Source: Mariniphaga sp. (GTDB lineage Bacteria > Bacteroidota > Bacteroidia > Bacteroidales > Prolixibacteraceae). Taken from it: DNA of 20,100 nucleotides. Under the pieces are notes generated by a model. The model was given only the letters and a program-made list of their open reading frames with translations. It was not told the DNA's origin and made no database searches. Location: assembly GCA_013203525.1 (NCBI GenBank), contig JABMQB010000633.1, positions 1-20,100 of the forward strand. Reading direction: 5' to 3'. This document shows positions 1 through 7,831 of this stretch, one piece after another; the first letter of the stretch is position 1, and each line of letters opens with the position of its first letter. The position numbers and the translations under genes are program-made.

Positions 1-580
1 CACTATATGTAGCAAATCCACATGGGTTGATATAATTAAAATAACGCAAATCTGTATTTACATTCAAGGCAAATCCGTGCATTGTAACATAACGGCTAAT
101 ACGCACACCAATTGCACAAATTTTTCGTGCACGTACCTTATGAGTATAGTCGAGCCAAACACCCGTTGCTCCTTCTTTTCGTCCACCTTCCAAACCATAT
201 TCAGCCAGAGTTGCAATAATAGCATCCTCCATTTTTTCGATATACTGCTTTACTCCTGTTTTAAAATATTCGAGGTCGATTACCGGGTAACCCACAATTT
301 GCCCCGGACCGTGGTAGGTTACATCTCCACCACGATTAATTTTATAATAGGTTGCGTCAATTTTTTTAAGGAAATCAGCATGAATCAGCATATTTTTTTC
401 GTCTCCGCTTTTCCCAAGAGTATAAACATGTGGATGTTCTACCAACAGAAAATAATTTTTTGCTGATGGTGATTTTTTTTTCCTTTTATCACCTATAATT
501 TCAGCCAATAATTGTTCCTGGTAGTCCCAGGTTTCTTTGTAATTTTTCTGCCCTAAATCGATATAATTAAATGATGCCAT
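1..580 (-). CDS. lipB: Octanoyltransferase LipB (3' end beyond window)
   Basis: Transfers the octanoyl group from octanoyl-ACP to the lipoyl domains of target proteins in the cytoplasm, the first step of endogenous lipoate synthesis. Translating the minus strand from the ATG at 580 gives 193 codons with no stop before the window edge. The family signature RGGDVTYHGPGQ lies at residues 83-94. The catalytic pair known for LipB is visible: Lys153 in RKICAIGVR and Cys187 in INPCG. Usual LipB length is about 210-240 residues, so only a short C-terminus is missing. The start at 580 fits because the conserved N-terminal segment follows directly. The gene lies 23 bp downstream of lipA on the same strand, so the two very likely form one transcript. 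The call rests on visible motifs and is firm. Confidence 0.95.
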   Translation of the reverse strand, partial: MASFNYIDLGQKNYKETWDYQEQLLAEIIGDKRKKKSPSAKNYFLLVEHPHVYTLGKSGDEKNMLIHADFLKKIDATYYKINRGGDVTYHGPGQIVGYPVIDLEYFKTGVKQYIEKMEDAIIATLAEYGLEGGRKEGATGVWLDYTHKVRARKICAIGVRISRYVTMHGFALNVNTDLRYFNYINPCGFATYS

Positions 581-603
581 TTTAAAAACTTTAAAATCTG
601 AAC

Positions 604-1476
604 TTAAACACCTTGAGCCATTATATGGTTTTCTGCACGGTACGACGACCTGACCAATGGCTCGCTTTCAACAAACTTAAATCCTTTATCCAAACCTATT
701 TGTTTATATTCTTCAAAAACATTGGGATGAATATATTCTACCACCTGCATATGGTGCAATGTGGGCGCCAGGTATTGCCCAATTGTTATAACGGTACAAC
801 CCACATCTAAAAGATCATCCATGGTTTGCAGTATCTCTTCACGGGTTTCGCCCAAACCCAACATTATCCCTGATTTGGCAACTATATCAGAATTTGCGAT
901 AAACCTTAAAACATTTAAACTACGCTGATATTTAGCAGCGCTTCTGATTTTTGAAGTTAAGTTCTCAACCGTTTCAAAATTATGAGAAATAACTTCAGGA
1001 TTAGAATCAATTACCTTCTGAATTAATTCTTCCCTGCCCTGAAAATCGGGAATAAGCACTTCTATTTTTAATTCAGGATTTAATTCTTTTACCTCTTTTA
1101 TTGTTTGTGCCCAGATTGTTGCGCCTAAATCAGGTAAATCATCTCTATCGACAGAAGTAATAACACAATGTTGTAATCCCATTACTTTTACTGATTCAGC
1201 AATTCGTTGCGGTTCTTTGGGATCAGGCAGAAGTGGTTTACCCGATTTAACTCCACAGAATTTGCAATTCCTGGTACAAATATCCCCCAAAATCATAAAA
1301 GTGGCAGTTCCTCTATTCCAGCATTCGCCAATGTTTGGGCAATTTCCACTGGTGCATATTGTATGGAGATTATGCTTTTCAACCAGATTCTTAACCTTTG
1401 AATAGTTCCCACCTTTAGGTAATTTCATTTTCATCCACCGTGGGAGCCTTTGCCTTTCATTCAGATCGTGTGACAT
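604..1476 (-). CDS. lipA: Lipoyl synthase LipA (radical SAM)
   Basis: Inserts two sulfur atoms into protein-bound octanoyl groups to make lipoyl cofactors. The 290-residue length is normal for the family. The three auxiliary-cluster cysteines are at 41, 46 and 52 (CTSGNCPNIGEC). The radical-SAM CxxxCxxC motif is at 67-74 (CTRNCKFC). The C-terminal RSSY motif, whose serine ligates the auxiliary cluster in characterised LipA, is at 276-279. All iron-sulfur ligands are therefore present and the enzyme should be active. The ATG at 1476 places the auxiliary cysteines at the usual distance. It is the first gene of the lipA-lipB pair, in the opposite order to some bacteria. The upstream 180 bp is shared with the divergent TPR gene. 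A near-consensus box TATTTTTA (rc of 1491-1498) could be its -7 element, but this is weak. Confidence 0.96.
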   Translation of the reverse strand: MSHDLNERQRLPRWMKMKLPKGGNYSKVKNLVEKHNLHTICTSGNCPNIGECWNRGTATFMILGDICTRNCKFCGVKSGKPLLPDPKEPQRIAESVKVMGLQHCVITSVDRDDLPDLGATIWAQTIKEVKELNPELKIEVLIPDFQGREELIQKVIDSNPEVISHNFETVENLTSKIRSAAKYQRSLNVLRFIANSDIVAKSGIMLGLGETREEILQTMDDLLDVGCTVITIGQYLAPTLHHMQVVEYIHPNVFEEYKQIGLDKGFKFVESEPLVRSSYRAENHIMAQGV

Positions 1477-1627
1477 TTATAAATTTTGCGTAAAAATAAT
1501 TCTTTTAAAAAGAAAATCACCTAATATCGTTCATAATGAATTTAGTTTTTACTTTTCATTTAAATGCAATTTTTTAAGATTTAATAAACATATTACCCCA
1601 TACAATCCTTTCTTAAAATAAGAGTTA

Positions 1628-1635
1628 TATTTTTG
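1628..1635 (+). promoter_or_regulatory. Bacteroidota-type -7 box for the TPR-EamA-ruvC unit
   Basis: TATTTTTG matches the TAnnTTTG -7 consensus of Bacteroidota sigma factors. It ends 21 nt before the ATG at 1657, which would give a leader of roughly 15 nt. No clear TTG/TTTG element is seen at the expected upstream distance, so this is a half-match. Confidence 0.5.
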
Positions 1636-1656
1636 TAACTGTTGAATAATATAATT

Positions 1657-3543
1657 ATGAAGAAAATTTTACTCATCATATCGATACTGATTATTGTTAG
1701 TATTTCAAATGCACAAGTAAAAAAGGTTAATCAAAGGCAGTTAAATATTCAACTTGCTGTAAAATATTATAATGAAAAAGATTATGAAAAAGCAGCGCCT
1801 CTTCTTAAAGAAGTAATATCAGCAGCAAGTAGTAAGCATTATTTTAAACTTTATTTAACAAGCCTGATACAACTTAAACAATTTGATGAAGTAGAAAATG
1901 AAATTAAAAACGATTTAAAAAGAAAAAGGTTTTCTGAATCCGAACTTTATGTGCATTGGGGTTATTTACTTAAAGTTCAAAACAGAGACGAAGAATCTGT
2001 CACAAAATTTGACCAGGCAGTAAAATCAATCCCAAATAACAGGATTAGCTACTTAAATACAGCTAATCTTTTTATTCAATGGAAAGAATATGAATATGCA
2101 AAAAATATTTATTTAACGGGAAGGAAAAAATTACCTGCCCAACAATTTAGCTGGGAGCTTGGCAATGCACATTATTATTTAAGGGAATTTGATGAGATGA
2201 TGGAAGAATTCCTCGATTTTATTGTTACCGATGAAAAAAGATTAGCTCAGATTCAGGCAAGAATAAGCAATGCACTGAGCCTTGATGTTGCCGATGAATT
2301 AAAAAGCAGGTTTCGGAATAAAGTACTTAAGCGTATCCAGGCTAATCCAAATTTAATTGTATACAACCAACTTTATATATGGTTCCTTTTACAGGAACAA
2401 AACTTCGCTGGTGCACTTCGCCAAACTATTGCTTTAGACAGGCGTACCGGAACCGAAGATCCTAAAATATCGAACCTGGCTAACATGGCAGTGAATAATC
2501 GTGACTATGAAAATGCCAGAAGGGCTTACGAATATTTAATGGCAAAAGGTGAAGAAAATCCATTCTATTTGCAGAGTTTTATTCAAAACCTTCAGGTTTC
2601 ATATTTAATATTTGAAGAAAGTAGTTTTTCAAATATCGAACAAGGTTATGAACTAGCAGAAAATTTTAAAACCGGAATAGAATTTTTAAATTATATGCCC
2701 ATTACATACCGGATGATTAAGGAATATGCACATTTAATGGCTTTTTATCTGAATCGGCCCGATAGTGCAATCAATGAATTAGAAAAAGGAATTAGAATAA
2801 GAGGATTAACACCTGAACATATTGGTGTACTTAAAACTGAACTTGCTGATATTTATGTTTATGCCGATGACCCATGGGAAGCTACTTTGATTTATTCGCA
2901 GGTTATTGAAGCAAATAAAGAAAACGAACTGGGCAACCAGGCAAAGCTTAAAAAAGCAAGGTTAAGTTATTACCTTGGTAATTTTGATTGGGCGCAAGCT
3001 CAACTTGATGTTATTAAAGCAAGTACCTCAAAACTTACTTCAAACGATGCTTTTGAATTATCGTTGTTAATAGGAAATAATTTAAACCTTGATACAACTG
3101 AAATACCCTTACAAATGTTTGCCCGGGCTGACTTTCAGTTTTTCAGGAATGAAGACACACTTGCAATGGCAACATTAGATTCGCTTGAAAGTTTGTATCC
3201 ATACCATTCGCTTATCGATGATATTTTATACCGAAAAGCAAAAATAAATATTAAGACCGCCAATTACCTTGAAGCTACCGCTAACCTTGAAAAAATAATA
3301 ACCGGTTTTTCTTATGAAACGTTAGCGGATGATGCTCTTTTCCTTTTGGCTGATACTTACCATTATTATTTAAAAGACACCGAAAAAGCCCAGGAGCTAT
3401 ACAATAATATGTTGGTTATCCATCCTGGAAGTATATATATTGTAGAATCAAGAAAACGCTTCCGTGAATTGAGGGGGGATAAGTTAGAAGACGAAACTAT
3501 TGAAGAAAACGAGTATCGATTCTTTAATGGAATAAATCCATAA
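1657..3543 (+). CDS. Exported tetratricopeptide-repeat protein
   Basis: The protein begins with a typical signal peptide (MKKILLIISILIIVSISNA, probable cleavage before Gln20) and continues as an almost wholly helical repeat protein of about 628 residues. TPR-like helix pairs are clear near the start (AVKYYNEKDYEKAAPLLKEV), and again near the C-terminus, where short helices end in alanine- and leucine-rich pairs such as YLEATANLEKIITG. The tail is acidic (KLEDETIEENE). It is probably a periplasmic scaffold or interaction protein; I recognise no catalytic domain and no specific family. The frame also allows a TTG at 1642, but the ATG at 1657 gives a proper signal peptide and suits the promoter box at 1628-1635. 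The stop overlaps the next start (TAATG at 3541-3545), so translation is probably coupled to the EamA transporter. Confidence 0.85.
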   Translation: MKKILLIISILIIVSISNAQVKKVNQRQLNIQLAVKYYNEKDYEKAAPLLKEVISAASSKHYFKLYLTSLIQLKQFDEVENEIKNDLKRKRFSESELYVHWGYLLKVQNRDEESVTKFDQAVKSIPNNRISYLNTANLFIQWKEYEYAKNIYLTGRKKLPAQQFSWELGNAHYYLREFDEMMEEFLDFIVTDEKRLAQIQARISNALSLDVADELKSRFRNKVLKRIQANPNLIVYNQLYIWFLLQEQNFAGALRQTIALDRRTGTEDPKISNLANMAVNNRDYENARRAYEYLMAKGEENPFYLQSFIQNLQVSYLIFEESSFSNIEQGYELAENFKTGIEFLNYMPITYRMIKEYAHLMAFYLNRPDSAINELEKGIRIRGLTPEHIGVLKTELADIYVYADDPWEATLIYSQVIEANKENELGNQAKLKKARLSYYLGNFDWAQAQLDVIKASTSKLTSNDAFELSLLIGNNLNLDTTEIPLQMFARADFQFFRNEDTLAMATLDSLESLYPYHSLIDDILYRKAKINIKTANYLEATANLEKIITGFSYETLADDALFLLADTYHYYLKDTEKAQELYNNMLVIHPGSIYIVESRKRFRELRGDKLEDETIEENEYRFFNGINP

Positions 3544-4427
3544 TGAATTCTATAAATCGTTCATATTTGTTTGCCGGATTGGCTGTTTTTTTCTGGTCGA
3601 CGGTTGCAACAGCATTTAAACTTGCCTTAAAAGAATTCGACGTATTTCAGCTAATTTTTGTAGCTTCAGGAGTATCGGTTGTAATTCTTTTTTTCATTTT
3701 ATTAATTCAGAAAAAACTCCCACTATTTTTTTCTCAAACCAAAAAACAATTAATTTTCTCTGCTTTACTTGGTGCTTTAAATCCGGTTATTTATTACGTA
3801 ATTCTATTTAAAGCCTATTCATTACTGCCAGCTCAGGTAGCACAGCCACTAAATATGGTTTGGCCAATTGTTCTTACCTTACTATCGATTCCTATGTTAC
3901 AACAAAAAATACGCTGGATAAACTTCGTGGCTTTAGGAATAAGTTTTATCGGAGTAATTTTTATTTCATCGCAAGGTAGTATCGATGGATTCAGAAATAT
4001 CAACAAATTGGGAGTGGGGCTGGCATTGTTTACTTCTATTATGTGGTCGTTTTACTGGATTTTGAATGTAAAAGATAAACGTGATGAGGTAGTAAAGTTA
4101 TTAACAGGATTTATTTTCGGGTTTATATTTCTCACCGGTACAGTATTAATTTTTTCCGATTTTAACTTCCCAAAAGGAATTCCATTAGTGGCTGCTATTT
4201 ATACCGGAATTTTTGAGGTAGGTATAACTTATGTACTTTGGCTGAATGCTATGAAACTTAGTAGTAACAATGCAAAAATTGGAAACCTGGTATTTATAGC
4301 TCCATTTATTTCGTTAATTTTTATCCATTTATTTTTGAAAGAAACCATTTTCATAACTACATTTATTGGACTGGTTTTTATTGTTGGAGGAATTTTACTT
4401 CAACAAATTATCAAAAAACCCAGCTAA
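3543..4427 (+). CDS. EamA/DMT-family inner-membrane transporter
   Basis: A 294-residue, very hydrophobic protein with about ten membrane segments (roughly residues 7-27, 35-58, 67-90, 96-117, 123-142, 152-174, 183-204, 211-229, 241-261 and 266-288). They are arranged as two repeats of five, the pattern of drug/metabolite transporters. The N-terminal FWSTVATAFKLAL and the PAQVAQPLNMVWPI segment before the fifth helix are typical of EamA proteins. Members export amino acids, metabolites or toxic compounds; the substrate cannot be read from sequence. The ATG overlaps the TPR gene's stop codon by one base and ruvC begins 4 bp after this gene ends, so the three are probably one operon, although their functions look unrelated. 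Confidence 0.9.
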   Translation: MNSINRSYLFAGLAVFFWSTVATAFKLALKEFDVFQLIFVASGVSVVILFFILLIQKKLPLFFSQTKKQLIFSALLGALNPVIYYVILFKAYSLLPAQVAQPLNMVWPIVLTLLSIPMLQQKIRWINFVALGISFIGVIFISSQGSIDGFRNINKLGVGLALFTSIMWSFYWILNVKDKRDEVVKLLTGFIFGFIFLTGTVLIFSDFNFPKGIPLVAAIYTGIFEVGITYVLWLNAMKLSSNNAKIGNLVFIAPFISLIFIHLFLKETIFITTFIGLVFIVGGILLQQIIKKPS

Positions 4428-4431
4428 TTAG

Positions 4432-4986
4432 ATGGATAAAAAGAATACTAAAATACTTGGGATTGACCCCGGGACACAGATTACCGGTTATGGCCTGGTT
4501 GAAATCAGGGATAAAAAACCGATTATTATTCAAATGGGGGTTCTAACTCCGGGAAAATATAAAGACCATTATCAACGAATAAAATTCCTGCATGAAAAAA
4601 CACTTCATTTAGTAGATAATTACAAACCCGATGTTTTAGCAATTGAAGCTCCGTTTTACGGTAAAAATGTACAGGTAATGTTAAAATTGGGTCGTGCACA
4701 GGGAGCTATTATGGCTGCTGCCTTATACCGTGATCTTCCGGTGTATGAATATGCGCCGTTAAAGGTTAAAGAAGCGATTACAGGAATGGGAAGGGCTGCC
4801 AAAGAACAAGTTGCTTACTTCCTTCAAAAAGTATATGGATTAGAAGAACTTCCGAAAGATCTTGACACAACAGATGCAATAGCGGTAGCAATATGCCATT
4901 TTATTCAAATGAGCAAACCAAGTCGCAAAAAAGAATATAAAAACTGGGAAGAGTTTGTAAAGAAAAATCCAGGCAAAGTGAAATAA
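4432..4986 (+). CDS. ruvC: Crossover junction endodeoxyribonuclease RuvC
   Basis: Dimeric nuclease that resolves Holliday junctions together with RuvAB. The 184-residue length is close to the usual 160-190. The four acidic active-site residues of the family can be assigned: Asp12 in GIDPGT, Glu72 in AIEAPFYGKN, and Asp145 and Asp148 in DLDTTDAIAVAICH. The FYGKNVQVMLKLGRAQGA segment, which contacts the junction, is also typical. A short lysine-rich tail (SRKKEYKNWEEFVKKNPGK) follows the catalytic domain. It is the last gene of the plus-strand run and ends 52 bp from the convergent lipoprotein gene. No hairpin terminator is visible in that gap. Confidence 0.97.
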   Translation: MDKKNTKILGIDPGTQITGYGLVEIRDKKPIIIQMGVLTPGKYKDHYQRIKFLHEKTLHLVDNYKPDVLAIEAPFYGKNVQVMLKLGRAQGAIMAAALYRDLPVYEYAPLKVKEAITGMGRAAKEQVAYFLQKVYGLEELPKDLDTTDAIAVAICHFIQMSKPSRKKEYKNWEEFVKKNPGKVK

Positions 4987-5038
4987 CACTTACACCTTTT
5001 GAAAAATATTTATTTAATTTTAAGTAATATCGTCAGGA

Positions 5039-5755
5039 TTAACCACCCCATGTAATTGTTTTTTCAATAATCCCTACAGCCTGAGTATTTAAAGCGCCTC
5101 CATTAATTAATTCAAATGTATAAAAAACAATCTCTAAAATAAGTTCTTCACCAACTTCCGGGGATTCCTCTATTTCCCAGGTATTGCTGTTATAACCAAA
5201 AGTAAAAATAATAGCCGATTTGTCGATGGAAGAACTTGCATAAAGCAATTCCCGTTGTTGGTTATACACATTAAACTTTAATAAACCTTCATCAACAATA
5301 TTGGCCCAGCTTATTGCAATTCGATCAATATCGGTATTAAATTCACAAAGGGTAATAAATGGAGGTAAAACAAATTCATCTGTCAAATAATCAGAAACAG
5401 TTTTAAATTCGCCCTCTTTAAACTCAACATCAAAAATATATTCACCGGCGTCTGGAAGTTCACCTGTCATTTCTTCAATAGGTGTTTCATAATAATAATC
5501 ATACGTTGAATTATTAAAAGGCTCAAGATTATATACTCCTGAAGTTGCTCCCGTATAATAGGCAGATACACTATAAAACTGACCGGTTGTATATGCATAT
5601 AAACCCAATCCAAAAAGAGTGTCATTCGGTGTAACTAATGTAATAATACGGGCATCGCCTTGAGCACCTGGATTAAATTCTCCAACTTTGCATGAGGTAT
5701 TTAAAAACAAAGCAGCCACTACTAATATTGATATTATTTTAAGAATATTCTTCAT
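5039..5755 (-). CDS. Lipoprotein of unknown function
   Basis: The ATG at 5755 gives a 238-residue protein with a lipoprotein signal peptide: MKNILKI, a hydrophobic core, and the lipobox LNTSC with Cys22 as the lipidated residue. The frame is open 66 bp further upstream, but the longer version would bury the signal peptide, so the internal start is preferred. The mature part is beta-rich, with many aromatic and acidic residues and no cysteine pair or catalytic motif I recognise. It has the look of cell-envelope lipoproteins common in this phylum, and I assign no function. Its leader region is shared with the divergently transcribed rpsP. A TATATTTG box (5826-5819 on this strand) probably drives it, giving a leader of about 55-60 nt. 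Confidence 0.75.
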   Translation of the reverse strand: MKNILKIISILVVAALFLNTSCKVGEFNPGAQGDARIITLVTPNDTLFGLGLYAYTTGQFYSVSAYYTGATSGVYNLEPFNNSTYDYYYETPIEEMTGELPDAGEYIFDVEFKEGEFKTVSDYLTDEFVLPPFITLCEFNTDIDRIAISWANIVDEGLLKFNVYNQQRELLYASSSIDKSAIIFTFGYNSNTWEIEESPEVGEELILEIVFYTFELINGGALNTQAVGIIEKTITWGG

Positions 5756-5818
5756 AATTAGAATGTATAACTTTAAACAGTTAGATACAACAAATAATAA
5801 AAGGTTGCTTAAGCTCCG

Positions 5819-5826
5819 CAAATATA
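5819..5826 (-). promoter_or_regulatory. Bacteroidota-type -7 box for the lipoprotein gene
   Basis: Read on the minus strand this is TATATTTG, a full match to TAnnTTTG. It lies about 64 bp upstream of the lipoprotein ATG. No convincing -33 element is visible. Confidence 0.5.
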
Positions 5827-5881
5827 TAATGAATTGTAATATAAAGTAGGTTGATTATATTTCTGTTCTAAATAAATATGC

Positions 5882-5889
5882 TATATTTG
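5882..5889 (+). promoter_or_regulatory. Bacteroidota-type -7 box for rpsP
   Basis: TATATTTG is a full match to TAnnTTTG and ends 31 nt before the rpsP ATG. A TTTC at 5860-5863 lies 18 bp upstream and could serve as a degenerate -33 element. The same octamer occurs in divergent orientation at 5826-5819 for the neighbouring lipoprotein gene. Confidence 0.65.
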
Positions 5890-5920
5890 CGCCACATTTT
5901 TCAAATTTTAAACAGATTTT

Positions 5921-6685
5921 ATGCCAGCAAAAATCAGATTAGCACGGCACGGCCGTAAACGTTATGCTTACTACCACATTGTGGTAGCTGATAGCAGGGC
6001 GCCACGAGATGGCAGGTACATTGAAAGGATTGGATCATATAATCCCAACACAAATCCTGCTACGATAGATCTCGATTTTGACAAAGCCTTAGACTGGCTG
6101 CAAAAAGGCGCTCAACCTACTGACACCACCAAGGCAATTTTGTCTTATAAAGGTGTGATATTTAAAAACCACCTTTTAGGTGGAGTTAAAAAAGGCGCTT
6201 TCAGCGAAGAAGAAGCTGAAAAACGCTTTGATGCCTGGTTAGCAGAAAAAGATGCTAAGATTCAGGCTAAAAAAGACCGATTGGCAGGTCAAGTTGAATC
6301 AGCCCTGAATAAACAACTTGAAGCTGAAACAAAAATTAAAGATGAAAGGTCAACTGCAATTGCTGCCAGAGATTCTAAACTTGCTGCTGAAGCTGAAGCA
6401 GCCAGAGCTGAAGCAAAAGCCGAAGCACAGGCTGAAATTGTAGCTGAAGTTGAAGCTCCGGCTGAAGAACCAGTTGCAGAAGTTGAAGCTCCAGCTGAAG
6501 AACCTGTGACTGAAGTTGAGGCTCCAGTTGAAGAACCTGTGACTAAAGTAGAAGCTCCAAATGAAGAACCTACTGTTGTTGCAGAAGTTGAAACTCCGGT
6601 TGAAGAACCTGTAGCTGATGTAGAACCAGCCAAAGAAACTGCCGAAGAGAAAAAAGCAGAAGATAAAACCCAGGCCAAAGAATAA
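5921..6685 (+). CDS. rpsP: 30S ribosomal protein S16 with long repeated acidic tail
   Basis: S16 is an early-assembly protein of the 30S subunit that binds 16S rRNA. Residues 1 to about 85 are a complete S16 core ([20 protein letters not shown], then [19 protein letters not shown]). The whole protein is 254 residues, whereas S16 is usually 80-90 residues and in Bacteroidota often roughly 150-190. The extra sequence is a charged helical part (about 90-150), an Ala/Glu-rich stretch (about 150-176), five imperfect 11-residue repeats of the VEAPxEEPVxE type (177-233) and a Lys/Glu tail. The start is fixed by the family-typical first residues. A strong promoter box lies upstream and a strong terminator downstream, so it can be made independently of rimM. 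Confidence 0.96.
   Translation: MPAKIRLARHGRKRYAYYHIVVADSRAPRDGRYIERIGSYNPNTNPATIDLDFDKALDWLQKGAQPTDTTKAILSYKGVIFKNHLLGGVKKGAFSEEEAEKRFDAWLAEKDAKIQAKKDRLAGQVESALNKQLEAETKIKDERSTAIAARDSKLAAEAEAARAEAKAEAQAEIVAEVEAPAEEPVAEVEAPAEEPVTEVEAPVEEPVTKVEAPNEEPTVVAEVETPVEEPVADVEPAKETAEEKKAEDKTQAKE
6449..6619 (+). repeat. Imperfect 33-bp tandem repeat in the rpsP tail
   Basis: Five in-frame units of about 33 bp encode [44 protein letters not shown] (followed by Ala-Glu) and [11 protein letters not shown]. The fourth unit carries two extra residues before the fifth begins. Units differ by several synonymous and non-synonymous changes, so the expansion is not very recent. Such arrays can change copy number by slippage or recombination. 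Confidence 0.9.
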
Positions 6686-6728
6686 TTTTGCCAAAGGTTA
6701 TTTTATTTGACCTGCTAAAAATACACTG

Positions 6729-6759
6729 AGCCATCAGCTAGCAAGCTGATGGCTTTTTT
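6729..6759 (+). terminator. Intrinsic terminator after rpsP
   Basis: A perfect 11-bp stem (AGCCATCAGCT pairing with AGCTGATGGCT), a 4-nt loop and a run of six T (6754-6759). It lies 44 bp after the rpsP stop and before the rimM promoter box, so it separates the two transcription units. Confidence 0.92.
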
Positions 6760-6782
6760 AATTCTGATTAACACTAATTACC

Positions 6783-6790
6783 TATCTTTG
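6783..6790 (+). promoter_or_regulatory. -7 box immediately upstream of rimM
   Basis: TATCTTTG is a full match to TAnnTTTG and lies between the rpsP terminator and rimM. It ends only 5 nt before the rimM ATG, so transcription would start at or next to the start codon, giving a leaderless or nearly leaderless mRNA. TTCTG at 6762-6766 is a weak -33 candidate, 16 bp upstream. Confidence 0.6.
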
Positions 6791-6795
6791 TTATC

Positions 6796-7329
6796 ATGGA
6801 AACCATTCCTATAATCGAGTGCAAAAAAATCGGATATCTTCGAAAACCACATGGAGTGTTTGGAAAAATGTATCTTTTTTTTGAAGATGAATTCGAAGAA
6901 TCGCTTGAAGTTGCCCGGACACTTTTTGTTAAAATCGACGGATTGCTTGTGCCTTTTTTTATTGAAAACGATGAGCTTATATTAAAATCGGCAAAACAGG
7001 CATTGGTAAAATTCAAATGGATTGAAACAAATGAAAAAGCACGTGAATATGTGGGATATGAGGTCTATCTCAAAAAAGAAAATATTATTCCAATTAAAAA
7101 AGATTCAGAGTCAAACAGTTTAATAGGTTTTCAATTATATAATTCTGAAAAAATAGATTTAGGAATAATTATTGAACTTGATGATTTTTCAGGTAATATT
7201 GTTTTAACAGTTGACTCAAATGGGGGAAAAATCCTGATTCCATATAATGAAAACCTGATTGAAAAATACGATACTGAAAATAAAATCCTGCAAATGAAGA
7301 TTTCCGAAGGTTTGTTAAATCTGGAATAA
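6796..7329 (+). CDS. rimM: Ribosome maturation factor RimM
   Basis: RimM binds S19 in the 30S head and assists late 16S rRNA processing and assembly. The 177-residue length is normal. The N-terminal domain starts with IGYLRKPHGVFGKMYLFFE, which corresponds to the family's G-x-I-x-K-x-HG-x-x-G pattern. The C-terminal half, from about residue 95 (VGYEVYLKKE), has the spacing expected of the PRC-barrel domain. The ATG at 6796 is preferred because the family motif begins a few residues later and no other in-frame start fits. It follows rpsP, as in many bacteria, but trmD and rplS do not come next; a convergent thioesterase gene ends 3 bp away. Confidence 0.92.
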   Translation: METIPIIECKKIGYLRKPHGVFGKMYLFFEDEFEESLEVARTLFVKIDGLLVPFFIENDELILKSAKQALVKFKWIETNEKAREYVGYEVYLKKENIIPIKKDSESNSLIGFQLYNSEKIDLGIIIELDDFSGNIVLTVDSNGGKILIPYNENLIEKYDTENKILQMKISEGLLNLE

Positions 7330-7332
7330 ATT

Positions 7333-7761
7333 CTAATTCAGCTTTTTCCCTTCAAAAGATTCAAGCAAATCCTTCCATTCTTCAGGAAGTTCTATCGATT
7401 CTTTTTTTGAATAATCAAAACTGACCATCACTGTCCGACCCAGAGCAACCGGATCTTCAATACCTTCTTTCAAAACCAATTGTACCATATTAAGGCTTTT
7501 TTCACTTATGCTTTCAACCTTAGTAACAACCGAAATAATATCATCCAAATAAACCGGGCTAAAAAAATCAATCTGGATACTTGCAATAACAAACCCTTCT
7601 TTTTGCCAGTCAATTTTTTGTTTGAAACAATCTTTAAAATATTCAACCCTTGCCCAGTCAAAATATTCCTGATAAACAGCATTATTTACATGCCCAACAA
7701 TATCAATATCGTTAAATCGAATCTGAATTGGAATTTTATAATTGAAGTCCATTTTACACAT
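7333..7761 (-). CDS. Hotdog-fold acyl-CoA thioesterase (YbgC/4HBT-like)
   Basis: A small protein of about 142 residues that should hydrolyse acyl-CoA thioesters; the physiological substrate is unknown. The motif NDIDIVGHVNNAVYQEYFDWAR is the hallmark of the 4-hydroxybenzoyl-CoA thioesterase/YbgC group: an aspartate-containing loop, then GHVNN at the start of the long hotdog helix. The C-terminal half supplies the beta strands (for example ALGRTVMVSFDY). The open frame extends to a TTG at 7773, but the ATGs at 7761 and 7752 are likelier starts. A TTCCTTTG box (rc of 7771-7778, one mismatch to TAnnTTTG) would put the transcript start downstream of the TTG. The gene converges on rimM with a 3-bp gap and no terminator hairpin. 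Confidence 0.85.
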   Translation of the reverse strand: MCKMDFNYKIPIQIRFNDIDIVGHVNNAVYQEYFDWARVEYFKDCFKQKIDWQKEGFVIASIQIDFFSPVYLDDIISVVTKVESISEKSLNMVQLVLKEGIEDPVALGRTVMVSFDYSKKESIELPEEWKDLLESFEGKKLN

Positions 7762-7831
7762 ATTTTCATTCAAAGGAATAATTTTTTCTAAAATTGTGCA
7801 ACTTCTTCAATAATTATGCGTCTTAACTCTT

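Noticed and set aside
77..466. 129-residue open frame on the plus strand
   Set aside because: It lies entirely opposite lipB, whose motifs are intact, and its sequence has no domain-like features.
1642..1656. TTG start for the TPR protein
   Set aside because: It would add five residues ahead of a good signal peptide that begins at the ATG at 1657, and it would sit almost at the predicted transcript start.
5756..5821. Longer N-terminus for the lipoprotein
   Set aside because: It would hide the signal peptide and lipobox behind 22 non-signal residues and would cover the predicted transcript start.
6449..6619. CRISPR-like array suggested by spaced repeats
   Set aside because: The units are contiguous, in frame, without unique spacers, and encode a protein repeat.
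6289..6694. Two long open frames on the minus strand opposite the rpsP tail
   Set aside because: They are shadows of the repeated Ala/Glu/Pro codons; their Ser/Thr-rich and Phe/Ser-rich sequences match no protein type, and the plus strand clearly encodes S16.
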